Shown in pieces: positions 16,836-27,147 of a DNA stretch of 64,000 nt. Origin of the DNA: Candidatus Nitrotoga arctica. GTDB lineage: Bacteria > Pseudomonadota > Gammaproteobacteria > Burkholderiales > Gallionellaceae. Position numbers and translations under genes: made by a program. The notes beneath the pieces were generated by a model. It saw nothing but the letters and a program-made list of their open reading frames with translations. It was not told where the DNA came from and did no database searches. The stretch lies in assembly GCF_918378365.1 (NCBI RefSeq), contig NZ_OU912926.1, positions 2,108,001 to 2,172,000 of the forward strand, in the 5' to 3' direction. Position 1 is the stretch's first letter; each line of letters starts with the position of its first letter.

Positions 16836-17503
16836 CAATGTCAAAACGTTGATCATCTAGTTCCCTCTAAGTCACAGTTCTCGGACGCAGCTTGTTCTGG
16901 GGCTTCGAAGTCTTACGAATCAAAAGGGGATGGAACATGAAACGAGAACTTTGTTTCGTTCAATCATGTGTTGTAAACGGTATTAAGATTTCTACATTGA
17001 ATTGCGATGATCTGACATTGTCAGCAAGATAGAGGACCGACTAATCCAATTCATGCAATGCGGTGGGTACATTGACCTCACACTCTAAAGAAAATCTTCG
17101 CGTGCATGGCGGCCACCGCGCCAACCGTTCCTTCTGTTTAACTGATTATTACGCATTGGTGTCAATATCATTACGTGCCCAATTGCAGCCCTATCGGGGC
17201 TGAATATCTAAACTTGAGAATATGACATTTATACCAAAGATAAATTATTTAGTTTAATTCATGCACTGCCTGCACCAATACCATAGCTTAGAGTGTCGCG
17301 ACATGACGATCGCTGGAGCAAGCTCGAGCGCAAAAGCTTTCTCAGTGCAGCAATCGTCCATATGTTTCATCATGCCTAACAAGGTCACCGCTCATCTTAT
17401 CTCAGCATTTTGATCTCAACATCAACGATTAGGAGAGAAACCCACAGGGATCTATCAGACCACCACATCCCTTCCACCGCCGCAAACATCCTGATGCACT
17501 CCC
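16836..17503. other. Long intergenic region without recognisable genes
   Basis: No coding frame with family resemblance, tRNA, or convincing terminator is visible on either strand. It may be decayed phage or island sequence. Confidence 0.4.
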
Positions 17504-18135
17504 TTAAAGCAATTTGCACGCCTCGGCAAAGTCGAGACGTGGGCTGCGCGGGTATAGCTTGGCTGAATCACCATAGCCGAGATTGCACAGAAAGTTGGAC
17601 TTCACATGGCTATCGGGAAAGTATTCCTGCTCGAATTTATCCAGCCCACCGCTGGCGGGGAAAAATTCGTGGTCGACCTTGGCATTATCGAAGCCGGACA
17701 TGGGCCCGCAGTCCAGCCCGAATGCGCGCGCCACAATCATAAAATATGCCCCCTGCAGGGAGCTATTACGTCGCGCCGTGACCTCAGCGAGCTCCGGCGT
17801 GTGGCGAACCAGGCGCGCGCATCCGCAAGGGGAAACAACTTCGGCAACAGCTCGTAGAATTTCACGTCATAGCCAATGATGGCAGTGACCGGAGCCGTCA
17901 TGGTCTTTTCTATATTGCCCGGCGCCAGGGCGGGCAACAGCCGCTGCTTCGCCTCCGGCGTGCGCAGAAACAGGATACGCGCCGGACAACAATTGGCGCT
18001 GGTCGGTCCCCATTTCATGACGTGGTAGATCTGGTGCAAGATATCGTCACTCACCGACTTGTTTAACCAGCCATTGTGGGTGTGGGCCTTGCGAAACAGC
18101 AGGTCCAATCCTTCTTCGCTCAATGTGTTGCTCAT
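17504..18135 (-). pseudogene. RutE-like nitroreductase (malonic semialdehyde reductase), frameshifted
   Basis: From ATG at 18135 the frame matches RutE/HadB-type FMN nitroreductases ([51 protein letters not shown]). One base is lost at 17799-17804. In the next frame the protein continues with [38 protein letters not shown] and [10 protein letters not shown]. All parts of a roughly 210-residue protein are present across two frames. Family role: NAD(P)H-dependent reduction of 3-oxopropanoate in pyrimidine breakdown or of nitro compounds. No other rut gene is nearby. Confidence 0.75.
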
Positions 18136-18626
18136 GGTTCGTCTCCTCAAACAGGTTGAATTTGATGTAAAAATAAATATAGTGCAACCTAATTTTTAGG
18201 ATGAAAGCACCCCGATAAAACCTCCAATTTACTTGATCAGGCGCGTGATAAGCTGCATGTACAACCCTACATCATTCACACCGAGCAGGCCTGTGAGAGA
18301 CATAATAAAGTAATACTAAAAAATAAAAATAAGCAAATTTCTTATTTTTGATTAGGGTAGCGTTGCATTCTGTTTGAAACTTAAGTAACAGCTAGCTCTA
18401 TTGACCTTTTGGAGGATGTCAGAAGCTTTTGCTGTCCAGATAGACGGTTTGGGATATTTGTTGTAGTGAATGATTCATCGGTGGCGATCTTTTTACTTTC
18501 AAGACCCACGAGTAAAATATGCCGCATGAAACCATTTAATGGCCGAGTCAATAGCAGCAGGAATCTATTGGTGTCCATTATTGACAACCTACCTCAATCT
18601 CGGCTGGCTGGCCACTCGTCGGATTC
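18136..18626. other. Intergenic region with AT-rich hairpin
   Basis: It contains a perfect 9-bp hairpin, AAAAATAAG (18325-18333) / CTTATTTTT (18341-18349), that could end transcription in either direction. The plus-strand stretch 18539-18626 is open ahead of the pqqF tail but not recognisable. Confidence 0.4.
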
Positions 18627-18770
18627 ATGGATCTATTACGCAAGGCGTTTTTGCGCCAACGGCCAGATTTGCTGGAGCAAGCAGCAGGGCAAATCGCGCG
18701 GGCCGAAGCGGGCTGGCTGTGCCTGGCCAACGGCCCCGCAGGGGACGAGTCCTGGCAAGTGGTAAAATGA
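18627..18770 (+). pseudogene. pqqF: C-terminal remnant of pqqF (M16 metallopeptidase)
   Basis: The frame MDLLRKAFLRQRPDLLEQAA, continuing to ARAEAGWLCLANGP and stopping at 18770, resembles the C-terminus of Pseudomonas PqqF, which lies just before pqqA in the order pqqFABCDE. The zinc-binding HxxEH domain and about 700 other residues are absent. PqqF is a protease for PqqA processing, so the cluster as seen lacks that function unless another peptidase acts. Confidence 0.5.
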
Positions 18771-18922
18771 TCATTACCGGGCTGCAATAAGCTTTTTCAT
18801 AAATTTAACGTATCAGCACATGGATTTTTAGTAGTATGATTGCCCTATCAGCTGAACATCTCCCTGCGGAGGTGAGCTGAAAAATGTGTTGCACCCACCC
18901 ATCCCCCAAAAGGAGCTAGCCT

Positions 18923-18994
18923 ATGTGGACCAAACCTGCCTACACCGACCTGCGTATCGGCTTTGAAGTCACCATGTACTTCGCAAACCGTTAA
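18923..18994 (+). CDS. pqqA: PqqA, precursor peptide of PQQ
   Basis: A 23-residue peptide [20 protein letters not shown] followed by ANR. The glutamate and tyrosine of the EVTMY core are cross-linked by PqqE and become the carbon skeleton of pyrroloquinoline quinone. aaaaggag lies about eight bases before the ATG. It is first in the operon. Confidence 0.95.
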
Positions 18995-19008
18995 TTTGTT
19001 TTGCTGTA

Positions 19009-19040
19009 CAACGCCTCGGTCAGCCGGGGCGTTGTTATTT
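19009..19040 (+). terminator. Attenuator-type hairpin between pqqA and pqqB
   Basis: CAACGCCTCGG (19009-19019) pairs with CCGGGGCGTTG (19024-19034), giving 11 pairs with one G-T and a four-base loop, followed by ttatttt. Partial termination here would give more pqqA than downstream message, as needed for a precursor consumed stoichiometrically. Confidence 0.7.
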
Positions 19041-19065
19041 TCAGCGCACACCGAAATGGGCCGCG

Positions 19066-19977
19066 ATGTACATCCAGATTCTAGGTTCAGCCGCTGGCGG
19101 CGGGTTCCCGCAATGGAACTGCAACTGCGTCAACTGCAAGGGCTTTCGCGACGGCACGCTCAACGCCCGCGCCCGCACGCAGTCGTCGATTGCGCTGTCC
19201 GATGGCGGCATTCACTGGGTGCTGTGCAACGCCTCGCCGGATATCCGTGCCCAACTGCAGGGCTTTACGCCCATGCAACCGGCCCGCGCCCTGCGCGACA
19301 CCGGCATCGACGCGATCATCCTGCTGGACAGCCAGATCGACCACACCACGGGCCTGCTGAGCCTGCGCGAAGGCTGCCCGCACAGCGTCTGGTGCACCGA
19401 CATGGTCCATCAGGACCTGACTACCGGTTTCCCGCTGTTTAACATGCTCACCCACTGGAACGGCGGCCTAGACTGGCAGCGTATCGAGCTGGAAGGCAGT
19501 TTCATCATACCCGCCTGCCCGAACCTGCGCTTCACCCCGCTGCCGTTGCGCAGTGCCGCGCCGCCGTACTCGCCACACCGCCTCGACCCGCACCCGGGCG
19601 ACAACATCGGCCTGATCGTCGAAGACCTGAAAACCGGTGGCAAACTGTTCTACGCGCCGAGCTTGGGCAAGGTCGACGACGACCTGCTGAGCCGCATGGC
19701 CGACGCCGACTGCCTGCTAGTGGACGGCACGATGTGGGACGATGACGAGATGCAGCGCCGCGGCGTGGGCACCCGCACCGGTCGCGAGATGGGCCACCTA
19801 GCGCAGAACGGCCCCGGCGGCATGCTCGAAGTGCTCGAACGCCTGCCCGAGCAGCGCAAGATGCTGATCCATATCAATAACACCAACCCGATCCTCGACG
19901 AAGACTCTCCCGAACGCGCCGAGTTGAACCGCCGGGGCGTCGAAGTCGCCTTCGACGGCATGAGCATCGAGCTGTAG
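19066..19977 (+). CDS. pqqB: PqqB, PQQ biosynthesis hydroxylase-like metallo-beta-lactamase fold protein
   Basis: A 303-residue protein of normal family length: [20 protein letters not shown] at the N-terminus with the CNCVNC zinc site, [15 protein letters not shown] as the modified metal-binding motif, and [16 protein letters not shown] near the end. The family oxidises the cross-linked Glu-Tyr intermediate. GC-rich, Pseudomonas-like codon use. It begins 25 bp after the attenuator hairpin. Confidence 0.95.
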   Translation: MYIQILGSAAGGGFPQWNCNCVNCKGFRDGTLNARARTQSSIALSDGGIHWVLCNASPDIRAQLQGFTPMQPARALRDTGIDAIILLDSQIDHTTGLLSLREGCPHSVWCTDMVHQDLTTGFPLFNMLTHWNGGLDWQRIELEGSFIIPACPNLRFTPLPLRSAAPPYSPHRLDPHPGDNIGLIVEDLKTGGKLFYAPSLGKVDDDLLSRMADADCLLVDGTMWDDDEMQRRGVGTRTGREMGHLAQNGPGGMLEVLERLPEQRKMLIHINNTNPILDEDSPERAELNRRGVEVAFDGMSIEL

Positions 19978-19986
19978 GAGCCCGTC

Positions 19987-20742
19987 ATGACCGACGCCAC
20001 GCCAATGACCACCGCCGAATTCGAACAGGCCCTGCGCGCCAAGGGTGCCTATTACCATATCTATCACCCGTACCACGTGGCGATGTACGAGGGGCGCGCA
20101 ACCCGCGAGCAAATCCAGGGCTGGGTCGCCAACCGCTTCTACTATCAGGTCAATATCCCGATGAAGGACGCGGCGATCCTGGCCAACTGCCCGGATCGCG
20201 AAGTGCGTCGCGAATGGATTCAGCGCCTGCTCGACCATGATGGTGCACCCGGTAAAGACGGCGGCATCGAGGCCTGGCTGCGCCTGGGCCAGGCCGTGGG
20301 TCTGGACCCTGACCAGCTGCGTTCCCAGGAACTGGTGCTGCCCGGCGTGCGCTTTGCAGTCGACGCCTACGTCAACTTCGCCCGTCGTGCCAGCTGGCAG
20401 GAAGCCGCCAGCAGCTCGCTGACCGAGCTCTTCGCCCCGCAGATCCATCAGTCACGGCTGGACAGCTGGCCGCAGCACTATCCCTGGATCGACCCGGCCG
20501 GCTACGAGTACTTCCGCACCCGCCTGGGCCAGGCTCGCCGTGATGTCGAGCATGGCCTGGCGATCACCCTGCAGCACTACCTCACCCTGCAAGGCCAGCA
20601 ACGCATGTTGGAAATCCTGCAGTTCAAACTGGACATCCTCTGGAGCATGCTCGATGCCATGACCATGACCTACGAGCTGAACCGTCCGCCCTACCACAGC
20701 GTCACCGACCAACGTGTCTGGCACAAGGGAATCGCCCTATGA
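19987..20742 (+). CDS. pqqC: PqqC, PQQ synthase
   Basis: A 251-residue all-helical protein, with [20 protein letters not shown] and a long central [20 protein letters not shown]. It catalyses the cofactor-free eight-electron oxidation and ring closure that forms PQQ. ggagcccgtc precedes ATG at 19987, and its TGA overlaps the pqqD start (ATGA). Confidence 0.95.
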   Translation: MTDATPMTTAEFEQALRAKGAYYHIYHPYHVAMYEGRATREQIQGWVANRFYYQVNIPMKDAAILANCPDREVRREWIQRLLDHDGAPGKDGGIEAWLRLGQAVGLDPDQLRSQELVLPGVRFAVDAYVNFARRASWQEAASSSLTELFAPQIHQSRLDSWPQHYPWIDPAGYEYFRTRLGQARRDVEHGLAITLQHYLTLQGQQRMLEILQFKLDILWSMLDAMTMTYELNRPPYHSVTDQRVWHKGIAL

Positions 20743-21014
20743 GCTTCGATCGAAACCTGACCCCGAAATGGCGCACCGGCTATCGCTTCCAGTACGAACC
20801 GGCACAGAAAGGCCACGTGCTACTCTATCCTGAAGGCATGATCAAACTCAATGACAGCGCCAGCGCCATCGGCGGGTTGATCGACGGCGCGCGCAATGTC
20901 GCGGCCATCATCGTCGAGCTGGACAAGCAGTTCCCCGGCATACCCGAACTCGGTGACGACATCGAACAATTCATGGAGGTCGCTCGTGCAGAGTACTGGA
21001 TCGAACTTGCCTGA
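20739..21014 (+). CDS. pqqD: PqqD, peptide chaperone
   Basis: A 91-residue RiPP-recognition protein: [48 protein letters not shown]. It binds PqqA and delivers it to PqqE. The start overlaps pqqC by 4 bp and the end overlaps pqqE by 29 bp. Confidence 0.95.
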   Translation: MSFDRNLTPKWRTGYRFQYEPAQKGHVLLYPEGMIKLNDSASAIGGLIDGARNVAAIIVELDKQFPGIPELGDDIEQFMEVARAEYWIELA

Positions 21015-22146
21015 GCTGCCGGTCAAGCCTGAGGTCGGCCTGCCACTGTGGCTGCTGGCCGAGTTGACCTACCGCTGCCCGCTGCAATGCCCGTACTGCT
21101 CCAACCCCCTGGACTTCGCCGCCCAAGGCAAGGAGCTAAGCACCGAACAATGGTTCAAGGTATTCCGTGAAGCACGGGAGATGGGTGCCGCGCAGTTGGG
21201 CTTTTCCGGTGGTGAACCGCTGGTGCGCCAAGACCTCGCTGAACTGATCGCCGAAGCCCGCAAGCTGGGTTTCTACACTAACCTGATCACCTCGGGTATC
21301 GGCCTGACCGAACAGAAGATCGCCGACTTCAAGACCGCCGGCCTGGATCATATCCAGATCAGCTTCCAGGCCAGTGACGAGCAGGTCAACAACCTCCTGG
21401 CCGGCTCGAAAAAAGCCTTCGCGCAGAAACTGGAAATGGCCCGTGCAGTGAAGGCCCACGGCTACCCGATGGTGCTGAACTTCGTCACTCATCGGCACAA
21501 CATCGACAAGATCGACCGCATCATCGAGTTGTGCATCGCCCTGAAAGCCGACTTCGTCGAGCTTGCCACCTGCCAATTCTACGGCTGGGCACACTTGAAT
21601 CGCGTCGGCCTGCTGCCGACCAAAGAGCAACTGGTACGCGCCGAACGCATCACCAACGAATACCGCGCCAAACTCCAGGCCGAAGGCAATCCGTGCAAGC
21701 TGATTTTCGTCACCCCGGATTACTACGAAGAGAGGCCGAAAGCTTGCATGAATGGCTGGGGCAGCATCTTCCTCACCGTCACCCCTGACGGCACAGCGCT
21801 CCCCTGCCATGGCGCGCGGCAGCTGCCGGTGCAGTTCCCTAATGTGCGCGATCACAGCATGCAACACATTTGGTATGACTCTTTCGGTTTCAATCGCTTC
21901 CGTGGCTATGATTGGATGCCTGAGCCTTGCCGCTCCTGCGACGAGAAAGAAAAGGACTTCGGTGGCTGCCGTTGCCAGGCTTTCATGCTAACGGGTAACG
22001 CCAGCAATGCCGATCCGGTGTGCAGCAAGTCCGCCGACCATGGGATCATTCTCAAGGCCCGTGAAGAAGCCGAGCACGCCACCCAGACGATTGAACAACT
22101 GGTCTTCCGCAATGACCGAAACTCGCGCCTCATCGCCAAAAGCTGA
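20986..22146 (+). CDS. pqqE: PqqE, radical SAM Glu-Tyr cross-linking enzyme
   Basis: I chose GTG at 20986, with ggagg seven bases upstream, giving 386 residues, the usual length; longer frames would extend far into pqqD. The radical SAM motif is CPLQCPYC (about residues 28-35). The C-terminal SPASM region has [37 protein letters not shown] and DPVC, which ligate auxiliary clusters. It forms the C-C bond between Glu and Tyr of PqqA. Confidence 0.95.
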   Translation: MQSTGSNLPELPVKPEVGLPLWLLAELTYRCPLQCPYCSNPLDFAAQGKELSTEQWFKVFREAREMGAAQLGFSGGEPLVRQDLAELIAEARKLGFYTNLITSGIGLTEQKIADFKTAGLDHIQISFQASDEQVNNLLAGSKKAFAQKLEMARAVKAHGYPMVLNFVTHRHNIDKIDRIIELCIALKADFVELATCQFYGWAHLNRVGLLPTKEQLVRAERITNEYRAKLQAEGNPCKLIFVTPDYYEERPKACMNGWGSIFLTVTPDGTALPCHGARQLPVQFPNVRDHSMQHIWYDSFGFNRFRGYDWMPEPCRSCDEKEKDFGGCRCQAFMLTGNASNADPVCSKSADHGIILKAREEAEHATQTIEQLVFRNDRNSRLIAKS

Positions 22147-23956
22147 ACTCTTCACCGCCGCCCAGGCCGTTGCTGCCGGGACCGACTTCGACGAACTGCG
22201 GGTTGGTCCCACGGGCCTGTTCTGGAACGAATTCCGTCCCCAGGATGCCGCCTGCCGCATCTGGCGCTGGCATGCCGGCCACGCCGAGCGCCTGACACCC
22301 GACGGTTTCAGCGTGCGCAGCCGAGTCTACGAATACGGCGGTGGCTCGTTCTGCCTGACCGATGACGGCGTGATCTTCGTCAACGAGAGCGACCAGCAGC
22401 TCTACTGGCAATCGCTGGAAGGCGGCGAGCCGCGAGCCTTGACCCAAGGCGAGCGGCGTTACGGCGACCTGCAGTTCGCCGGTGGACAGGTGCTGGCGGT
22501 CGAAGAAACCCATGCCGCGCAAGGTGTCGAGCACCGTCTGGTGGCCATTGCGCTGCTCGACGGCCAACGCCAGCTACTGGCCGAAGGTGCCGACTTCTAT
22601 GCCGCGCCGACCCTCGATGCGTCCGGTCAACGCCTGGCCTGGATTCAATGGAGTCGGCCGGACCAACCCTGGACCGCAACCCGCCTGATGTGCCAACAGC
22701 GCCTCCCTTCGGGTCAATGGGGCGAAGCGCGTTGCGTGGCCGGCACCTCTGAACCACAGTCCTTGCAACAACCGCGTTTCGACGAACAGGGTCGCCTGTT
22801 CTGCCTTTCCGACCGCGATGGCTACTGGCAGCCCTGGGGCGAAACTGCCGAGGGCTGCACCCCCCTACGCGCTAGGGCCAACGACCATGCCGGCGCTCCC
22901 TGGCAACTGGGCGCCTGCACCTGGCTGCCAATGACCGATCAGGGTTACCTCGCCAGCTGGTTCGAAGACGGCTTCACGCGTCTAGGTATCTGCTCGGCCA
23001 ATGGCCTGGTTGAAGACTACAGCGGCGACTACAACCGCTTTCGCAGCCTGAACCTGGATACCGACTTCATCTACGCCATTGCCGCCTCGGCGGTGAGCCC
23101 ATCGGTGATCATCGCCATCCATCGGGCCAGCCGCGCGGTGCAAGTCCTCGCCGGCGGCACCGTGCCCCTAGCACCCGAACAGATCAGCCGCCCGCAACAC
23201 TTGCGCTATGCCAGCGGCGACAGCCAGGCCTTCGGTTTCTTTTATCCGGCCATGAATGGCGAGCAACCGTCGCCACTGGTAGTGTTCATCCACGGCGGGC
23301 CGACGTCGGCCTGCTACCCTGTGTTCGATTCACGCATCCAGTACTGGACCCAGCGCGGCTTCGCCGTCGCCGACCTCAATTACCGTGGCAGCAGCAGCTA
23401 CGGCCGCGCCTATCGCCAGGCGCTGCACCTGAAATGGGGCGAGACCGATGTCGAAGACGCCTGCGCGGTGGTCAGCCACCTGGCCGAGCGCGGCCTGATC
23501 AACCGTGCCCAGGTGTTCATCCGTGGCCGCAGTGCCGGCGGCTACACCACCCTCTGTGCCCTGGCCTTTCGCAACGTGTTCCGCGCCGGCGCCAGTCTCT
23601 ACGGCGTCAGCGACCCCCTAGCCCTAGCTCGAACCACCCACAAGTTCGAAGGCGACTACCTCGACTGGCTGATCGGCGACCCGGTACAGGACGAACAGCG
23701 CTACCGTGCTCGCACCCCACTGTTCCACGCCGATCGCATTAAGGCCCCGGTCATCTTCTTCCAGGGCGAACTCGACGCCGTGGTCGTGCCGCAGCAAACC
23801 CGCGACATGCTCAAGGCCCTGCACGACAACGGCCTACCGGCCGAAGCGCACTTTTACCCGAACGAACGCCACGGCTTTCGCCTGGCCAGCAACCTGGCCC
23901 ATGCACTGGAGTTGGAGTGGAGTTTTTACAAAAGAGTGATGGAAAGCGGTGAATGA
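22112..23956 (+). CDS. pqqH: S9 prolyl oligopeptidase-family protein linked to PQQ operon
   Basis: I chose ATG at 22112, inside the end of pqqE, because the conserved sequence begins shortly after it. The N-terminal ~350 residues are beta-propeller-like repeats ([21 protein letters not shown]). The peptidase domain has [20 protein letters not shown], the nucleophile GRSAGGYT, the aspartate in FQGELDAVV and the histidine in YPNERHGFR. In Pseudomonas such a gene ends the pqq operon. It may trim PqqA-derived peptides, which matters here because pqqF is reduced to a tail. Confidence 0.85.
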   Translation: MTETRASSPKAELFTAAQAVAAGTDFDELRVGPTGLFWNEFRPQDAACRIWRWHAGHAERLTPDGFSVRSRVYEYGGGSFCLTDDGVIFVNESDQQLYWQSLEGGEPRALTQGERRYGDLQFAGGQVLAVEETHAAQGVEHRLVAIALLDGQRQLLAEGADFYAAPTLDASGQRLAWIQWSRPDQPWTATRLMCQQRLPSGQWGEARCVAGTSEPQSLQQPRFDEQGRLFCLSDRDGYWQPWGETAEGCTPLRARANDHAGAPWQLGACTWLPMTDQGYLASWFEDGFTRLGICSANGLVEDYSGDYNRFRSLNLDTDFIYAIAASAVSPSVIIAIHRASRAVQVLAGGTVPLAPEQISRPQHLRYASGDSQAFGFFYPAMNGEQPSPLVVFIHGGPTSACYPVFDSRIQYWTQRGFAVADLNYRGSSSYGRAYRQALHLKWGETDVEDACAVVSHLAERGLINRAQVFIRGRSAGGYTTLCALAFRNVFRAGASLYGVSDPLALARTTHKFEGDYLDWLIGDPVQDEQRYRARTPLFHADRIKAPVIFFQGELDAVVVPQQTRDMLKALHDNGLPAEAHFYPNERHGFRLASNLAHALELEWSFYKRVMESGE

Positions 23957-24043
23957 TTCGCGGATAAATCCGCGAAAACCGTTACACGGTCTGCCATCAA
24001 TACGCAAACAAACGCCCCGGCCGAAATGATCAGGCACGGGGCG
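23957..24043 (+). terminator. Two hairpins ending the pqq operon
   Basis: TTCGCGGAT/ATCCGCGAA (23957-23976) directly follows the last stop codon. CGCCCCG/CGGGGCG (24013-24043) is a stronger stem. Neither has a long T-run. They probably mark the operon end. Confidence 0.5.
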
Positions 24044-24224
24044 ATGCGCAGTTACGCGAGACGGTTCGGTGAGTAATCAGTGTTTGCTTTTTTGTTGAAA
24101 TGGTAACTGCTAATCACTTGTATGTTCGTTATCCTGCAGGTGGAGTTGCCTTGGTTTGGAACTGGGCGCCAGATTGTGTTTTATCGTCGCGAAAATCACT
24201 TTTATACCTAAGGAGAGCAACTTA

Positions 24225-24665
24225 ATGAGAGTAGAAAATAAATCATCTCAATTCAGGGTGGCGTCGGCGGTTTTCAATTTGCTTAACCCGATACCTTTTG
24301 GTTTTTTTGTGGCTGTGCTTATTTTTGATATCATTTATGCCAATAGCGCTGATGTACTTTGGGTGAAAAGCTCGGCCTGGCTAGTAAGCATGGGTTTGCT
24401 GTTTGCTATCGTGCCCCGGCTCATTAATCTCTACTATGTGTGGTTTGGAAAGAGTCGGGCCACACTGGCCGTGAAGGTCGACTTCTGGCTGAACGTGTTT
24501 GGTATTGCAACTGCGCTTGTAAATGCGTTTGTGCACAGTAGGGACGCTTATGCGGTGATTCCCGATGGGGTATGGCTTTCTGTCGCTACGGTTGTCGCGC
24601 TGGCAATAGGGAGAGTCATATTGGCTTGGCAAAATGTCAGCTTCAAGGAGTTCGGCCATGAATAA
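24225..24665 (+). CDS. DUF2231-like integral membrane protein
   Basis: ATG at 24225 follows aggagag. The 146-residue product has four membrane segments (FNLLNPIPFGFFVAVLIFDI, WLVSMGLLFAIVPRLINLYY, FWLNVFGIATALVNAF and GVWLSVATVVALAIGRVIL). Such proteins are often paired with PQQ-dependent sugar dehydrogenases and may anchor or couple them to the electron chain. Its TAA overlaps the dehydrogenase ATG. Confidence 0.7.
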   Translation: MRVENKSSQFRVASAVFNLLNPIPFGFFVAVLIFDIIYANSADVLWVKSSAWLVSMGLLFAIVPRLINLYYVWFGKSRATLAVKVDFWLNVFGIATALVNAFVHSRDAYAVIPDGVWLSVATVVALAIGRVILAWQNVSFKEFGHE

Positions 24666-25989
24666 GAATAAGCAAGGCTTGTGGAGTTTGCTGGGAATAG
24701 TGGTTGTTTCGTCACTGATGTTAAGTAGTTGCGACAATAAGGCAGTGGTGAATCCTTCGGAGCAAATGGGCCCCAATCCGTTACTGCCCAAAGCGCAGAA
24801 CTTTCTGGTCCCGCCGATGCAGGTTCCTGACGGTGTAGGGTGGAAAGGCGATAAGACTCCCAAAGTCGTTTCCGGTTTGAGTATAGAAAAGATCGCCTCT
24901 GGACTTCTGCATCCACGTCAAATATATGTCTTACCTAACAAGGATGTTTTGGTCGTGGAATCAAATGGTCCAGGAACGGAACCTGTAACTACGCCAAAAC
25001 AGATTATTGCCGGCATTATCAAAAATCGTTCAGGCAAGGGCGGTAAGGGAGGGAACCGAATTACCCTGTTGCGCAAAAAAGAAGGTACTGCTGGTGAATG
25101 GGAAAAGCACATCTTCCTCGAAAACCTGCACTCTCCTTTTGGTGTTCAACTAATCGGTGATACGTTATATGTCGCTAATACCGACAATATCATGAAGTAT
25201 CACTACACCCTTGGGGAAACCAAACTATCCGCGTCAGGGACTGAGCTCGCCGATCTGCCCAATACAATCAATCATCATTGGACAAAAGCGCTGTTGGCAA
25301 GTCCGGATGGCAAGAAGCTTTACGTAGGCATCGGCTCTAACAGCAACATCACAGAAAACGGTTTGGCTGTGGAATATAGACGCGCTGCTGTGTTGGAGGT
25401 GGATACTGCAAGCGGTGCAAGTCGTGTCTATGCATCGGGCCTGCGAAATCCGACAGGCCTGCAGTGGGAACCGCAGACCGGAAAACTTTGGGCCATAGTA
25501 AATGAGCGCGATGAAATGGGCGCGGATCTGGTTCCGGATTACCTGACCTCCATTCAAGACAAAGGTTTTTATGGTTGGCCTTACAGCTATTTCGGTCAGC
25601 ACGTCGATCAACGAGTCATGCCCCAGCGGCCGGATCTGGTCGAGAAATCCATCAAACCAGATTACGCTTTGAGTTCGCATGTTGCTCCACTGGGATTACT
25701 CTTTTACAGCGGAAATAACCTGCCGGAGAAATACCGAGGAGGCGCATTCATCAGCGAACATGGTAGTTGGGATCGCTCCCCGTTAAGTGGTTATAAGGTG
25801 TCTTACGTTGCCTTTGAACATGGCAAGCCCACGGGTACTTCTCAGCCTGTCGTTACTGGTTTCACTTCAGATGACGAAAAAGATCTATACGGCGCTCCGG
25901 TGGGATTAGCTCAGGATGCAGAGGGAGCGTTGCTGATCGCTGATGATGTAGGTAATGTAATCTGGCGGGTGACAAGGGACAAACACTGA
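24658..25989 (+). CDS. PQQ-dependent sugar (sorbosone-type) dehydrogenase, lipoprotein
   Basis: ATG at 24658 has aaggag upstream. A lipoprotein signal ends LMLSSC at about residue 28, so the enzyme is membrane-anchored on the periplasmic side. The propeller segments match soluble aldose/sorbosone dehydrogenases: HPRQIYVLPNKDVLVVES, LHSPFGVQLIGDTLYVANTD, ASGLRNPTGLQW, GWPYSYFGQ, FISEHGSWDR and GAPVGLAQDAEGALLIADD. It would oxidise sugars with PQQ from the adjacent operon. Codon use is less GC-rich than the pqq genes, so the two units may have joined by transfer. Confidence 0.85.
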   Translation: MNKNKQGLWSLLGIVVVSSLMLSSCDNKAVVNPSEQMGPNPLLPKAQNFLVPPMQVPDGVGWKGDKTPKVVSGLSIEKIASGLLHPRQIYVLPNKDVLVVESNGPGTEPVTTPKQIIAGIIKNRSGKGGKGGNRITLLRKKEGTAGEWEKHIFLENLHSPFGVQLIGDTLYVANTDNIMKYHYTLGETKLSASGTELADLPNTINHHWTKALLASPDGKKLYVGIGSNSNITENGLAVEYRRAAVLEVDTASGASRVYASGLRNPTGLQWEPQTGKLWAIVNERDEMGADLVPDYLTSIQDKGFYGWPYSYFGQHVDQRVMPQRPDLVEKSIKPDYALSSHVAPLGLLFYSGNNLPEKYRGGAFISEHGSWDRSPLSGYKVSYVAFEHGKPTGTSQPVVTGFTSDDEKDLYGAPVGLAQDAEGALLIADDVGNVIWRVTRDKH

Positions 25990-26043
25990 TGATCTATTAC
26001 AGCAAATAGACTGATCAAACTGCATTTATTGAAGGGCGAAGAT

Positions 26044-26082
26044 GAGCGCCCGGCGTATCGCTGATGGCGATGTCGGGTGCTC
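26044..26082 (+). terminator. Imperfect hairpin after the sugar dehydrogenase
   Basis: gagcgcccggc and gtcgggtgctc pair at nine of eleven positions about 55 bp after the stop. There is no T-run. Confidence 0.4.
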
Positions 26083-26460
26083 ACTTGATACAAGATTGAT
26101 TTGGTAAGAAACGTCGTTAGTGAAGGCGCACCGTGGGGATGTGATCATGTGTAGTAGTTCCGACTTAATCGTACAGTAATGCCTTGCTAAAGGGTGGGGT
26201 TACCCGGTTTGATAGAGGTGCGAATCTTTATCAATCTGCGCGTAAAACTCCAAGGAGTAACCCTGAGCATTGCTGCCCTTAATTTACTTGTAAACGGAAG
26301 CATCCCGACGCGGACGATTTCAAGCTATGTTATTCATCACGAATCACGACAAGTACATCATGTCCGATGAACAGCACGTACTCCCTGCCCCCCCGCCAAC
26401 AGGTTTTTCCGGAACACTGGCGTTATTGCCTGGGCCATGTTCGCTTCACTTTCATCGATG
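26083..26460. other. Intergenic region, nothing assignable
   Basis: Short plus-strand frames (for example MSDEQHVLPAPPPTGFSGT from about 26360) close quickly and show no family resemblance. Confidence 0.35.
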
Positions 26461-26924
26461 CTAGACGCCACTGCTGTTCACCTTATCCTTCTGATGCTCC
26501 ACAACGCGGAGACCAACCGATATCTGCTCAATGCTTCCTGGATATGATTGGAGTCACGGCGCAAGTGTGGGGCATGATCATTGCCGGAGAAGGTAAACCA
26601 TAAGTGCGTAACTTGAGCAGCTTTGATTCGCGTCCTGAGTTGTGCCGTATCGAGCAAATCAGTCAAATGCGTTTCCGCATCTATCAGCCAGGAACGAGAT
26701 CACATGTGCCGAAGAACGGCCCTTGTTCGCAGAGAGCGTTTTTCGCGCGGTGGTCACAGTCGTGACCAGATAGCGACACACGACTCTTTGCTTCGCCCTT
26801 GAGAATCAAGACGTCCCCTGTGGCCGCGTCCAAGCCAAATGCAAGCACATCCTCTCCTCGCATGGACATATTGCGATGAACTTTCCACCGCAAGCGTTGC
26901 CACCGTACGTGAAAGCCGTAAATT
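26461..26924 (-). pseudogene. Degenerate HamA-like (DUF1837) defence nuclease fragment
   Basis: Pieces in three minus-strand frames fit a DUF1837/HamA C-terminal domain: EFTAFTYGGNACGGKFIAI (about 26924), then RGEDVLAFGLDAATGD with LILKGEAKSRVSLS (the D...ExK-like catalytic core), then ARKTLSANKGRSSAHVISFL, HLTDLLDTAQLRTRIKAAQ, THLWFTFSGN and VVEHQKDKV. At least three frameshifts separate them. HamA is the effector nuclease of Hachiman systems. No HamB helicase is seen beside it. It is a dead defence remnant; family assignment is from memory of the motif. Confidence 0.5.
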
Positions 26925-27147
26925 CACCTACAGGGCGTTCTCAATCAGACCAACCAATTGATAGCTGACAGGAGGCTCAGGCTCAACATTGCCGTTGGTG
27001 GCTTGGCTTTGCCTTAATAATGGAGAACTCCATTTTGCCGGGTTCAGCCAAGTCAGCAGTGATTGACGCTCCTTGGCTTAATCGGTTAAGCTGGTTATTT
27101 TGCAGCGACTGCTACAGGACGTTGCATCAATGTCAGGAGTTGAAATA
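26925..27147. promoter_or_regulatory. Upstream region of M20 amidohydrolase with short palindrome
   Basis: aatggag aa ctccatt (27019-27034) is a 7-bp inverted repeat about 115 bp before the start codon and could be an operator. No gene is seen. Confidence 0.3.

Noticed and set aside
18780..18922. Riboswitch upstream of pqqA
   Set aside because: The leader shows only simple inverted stretches (for example aacatctccctgcggaggtga) and no known riboswitch core that I can recognise.
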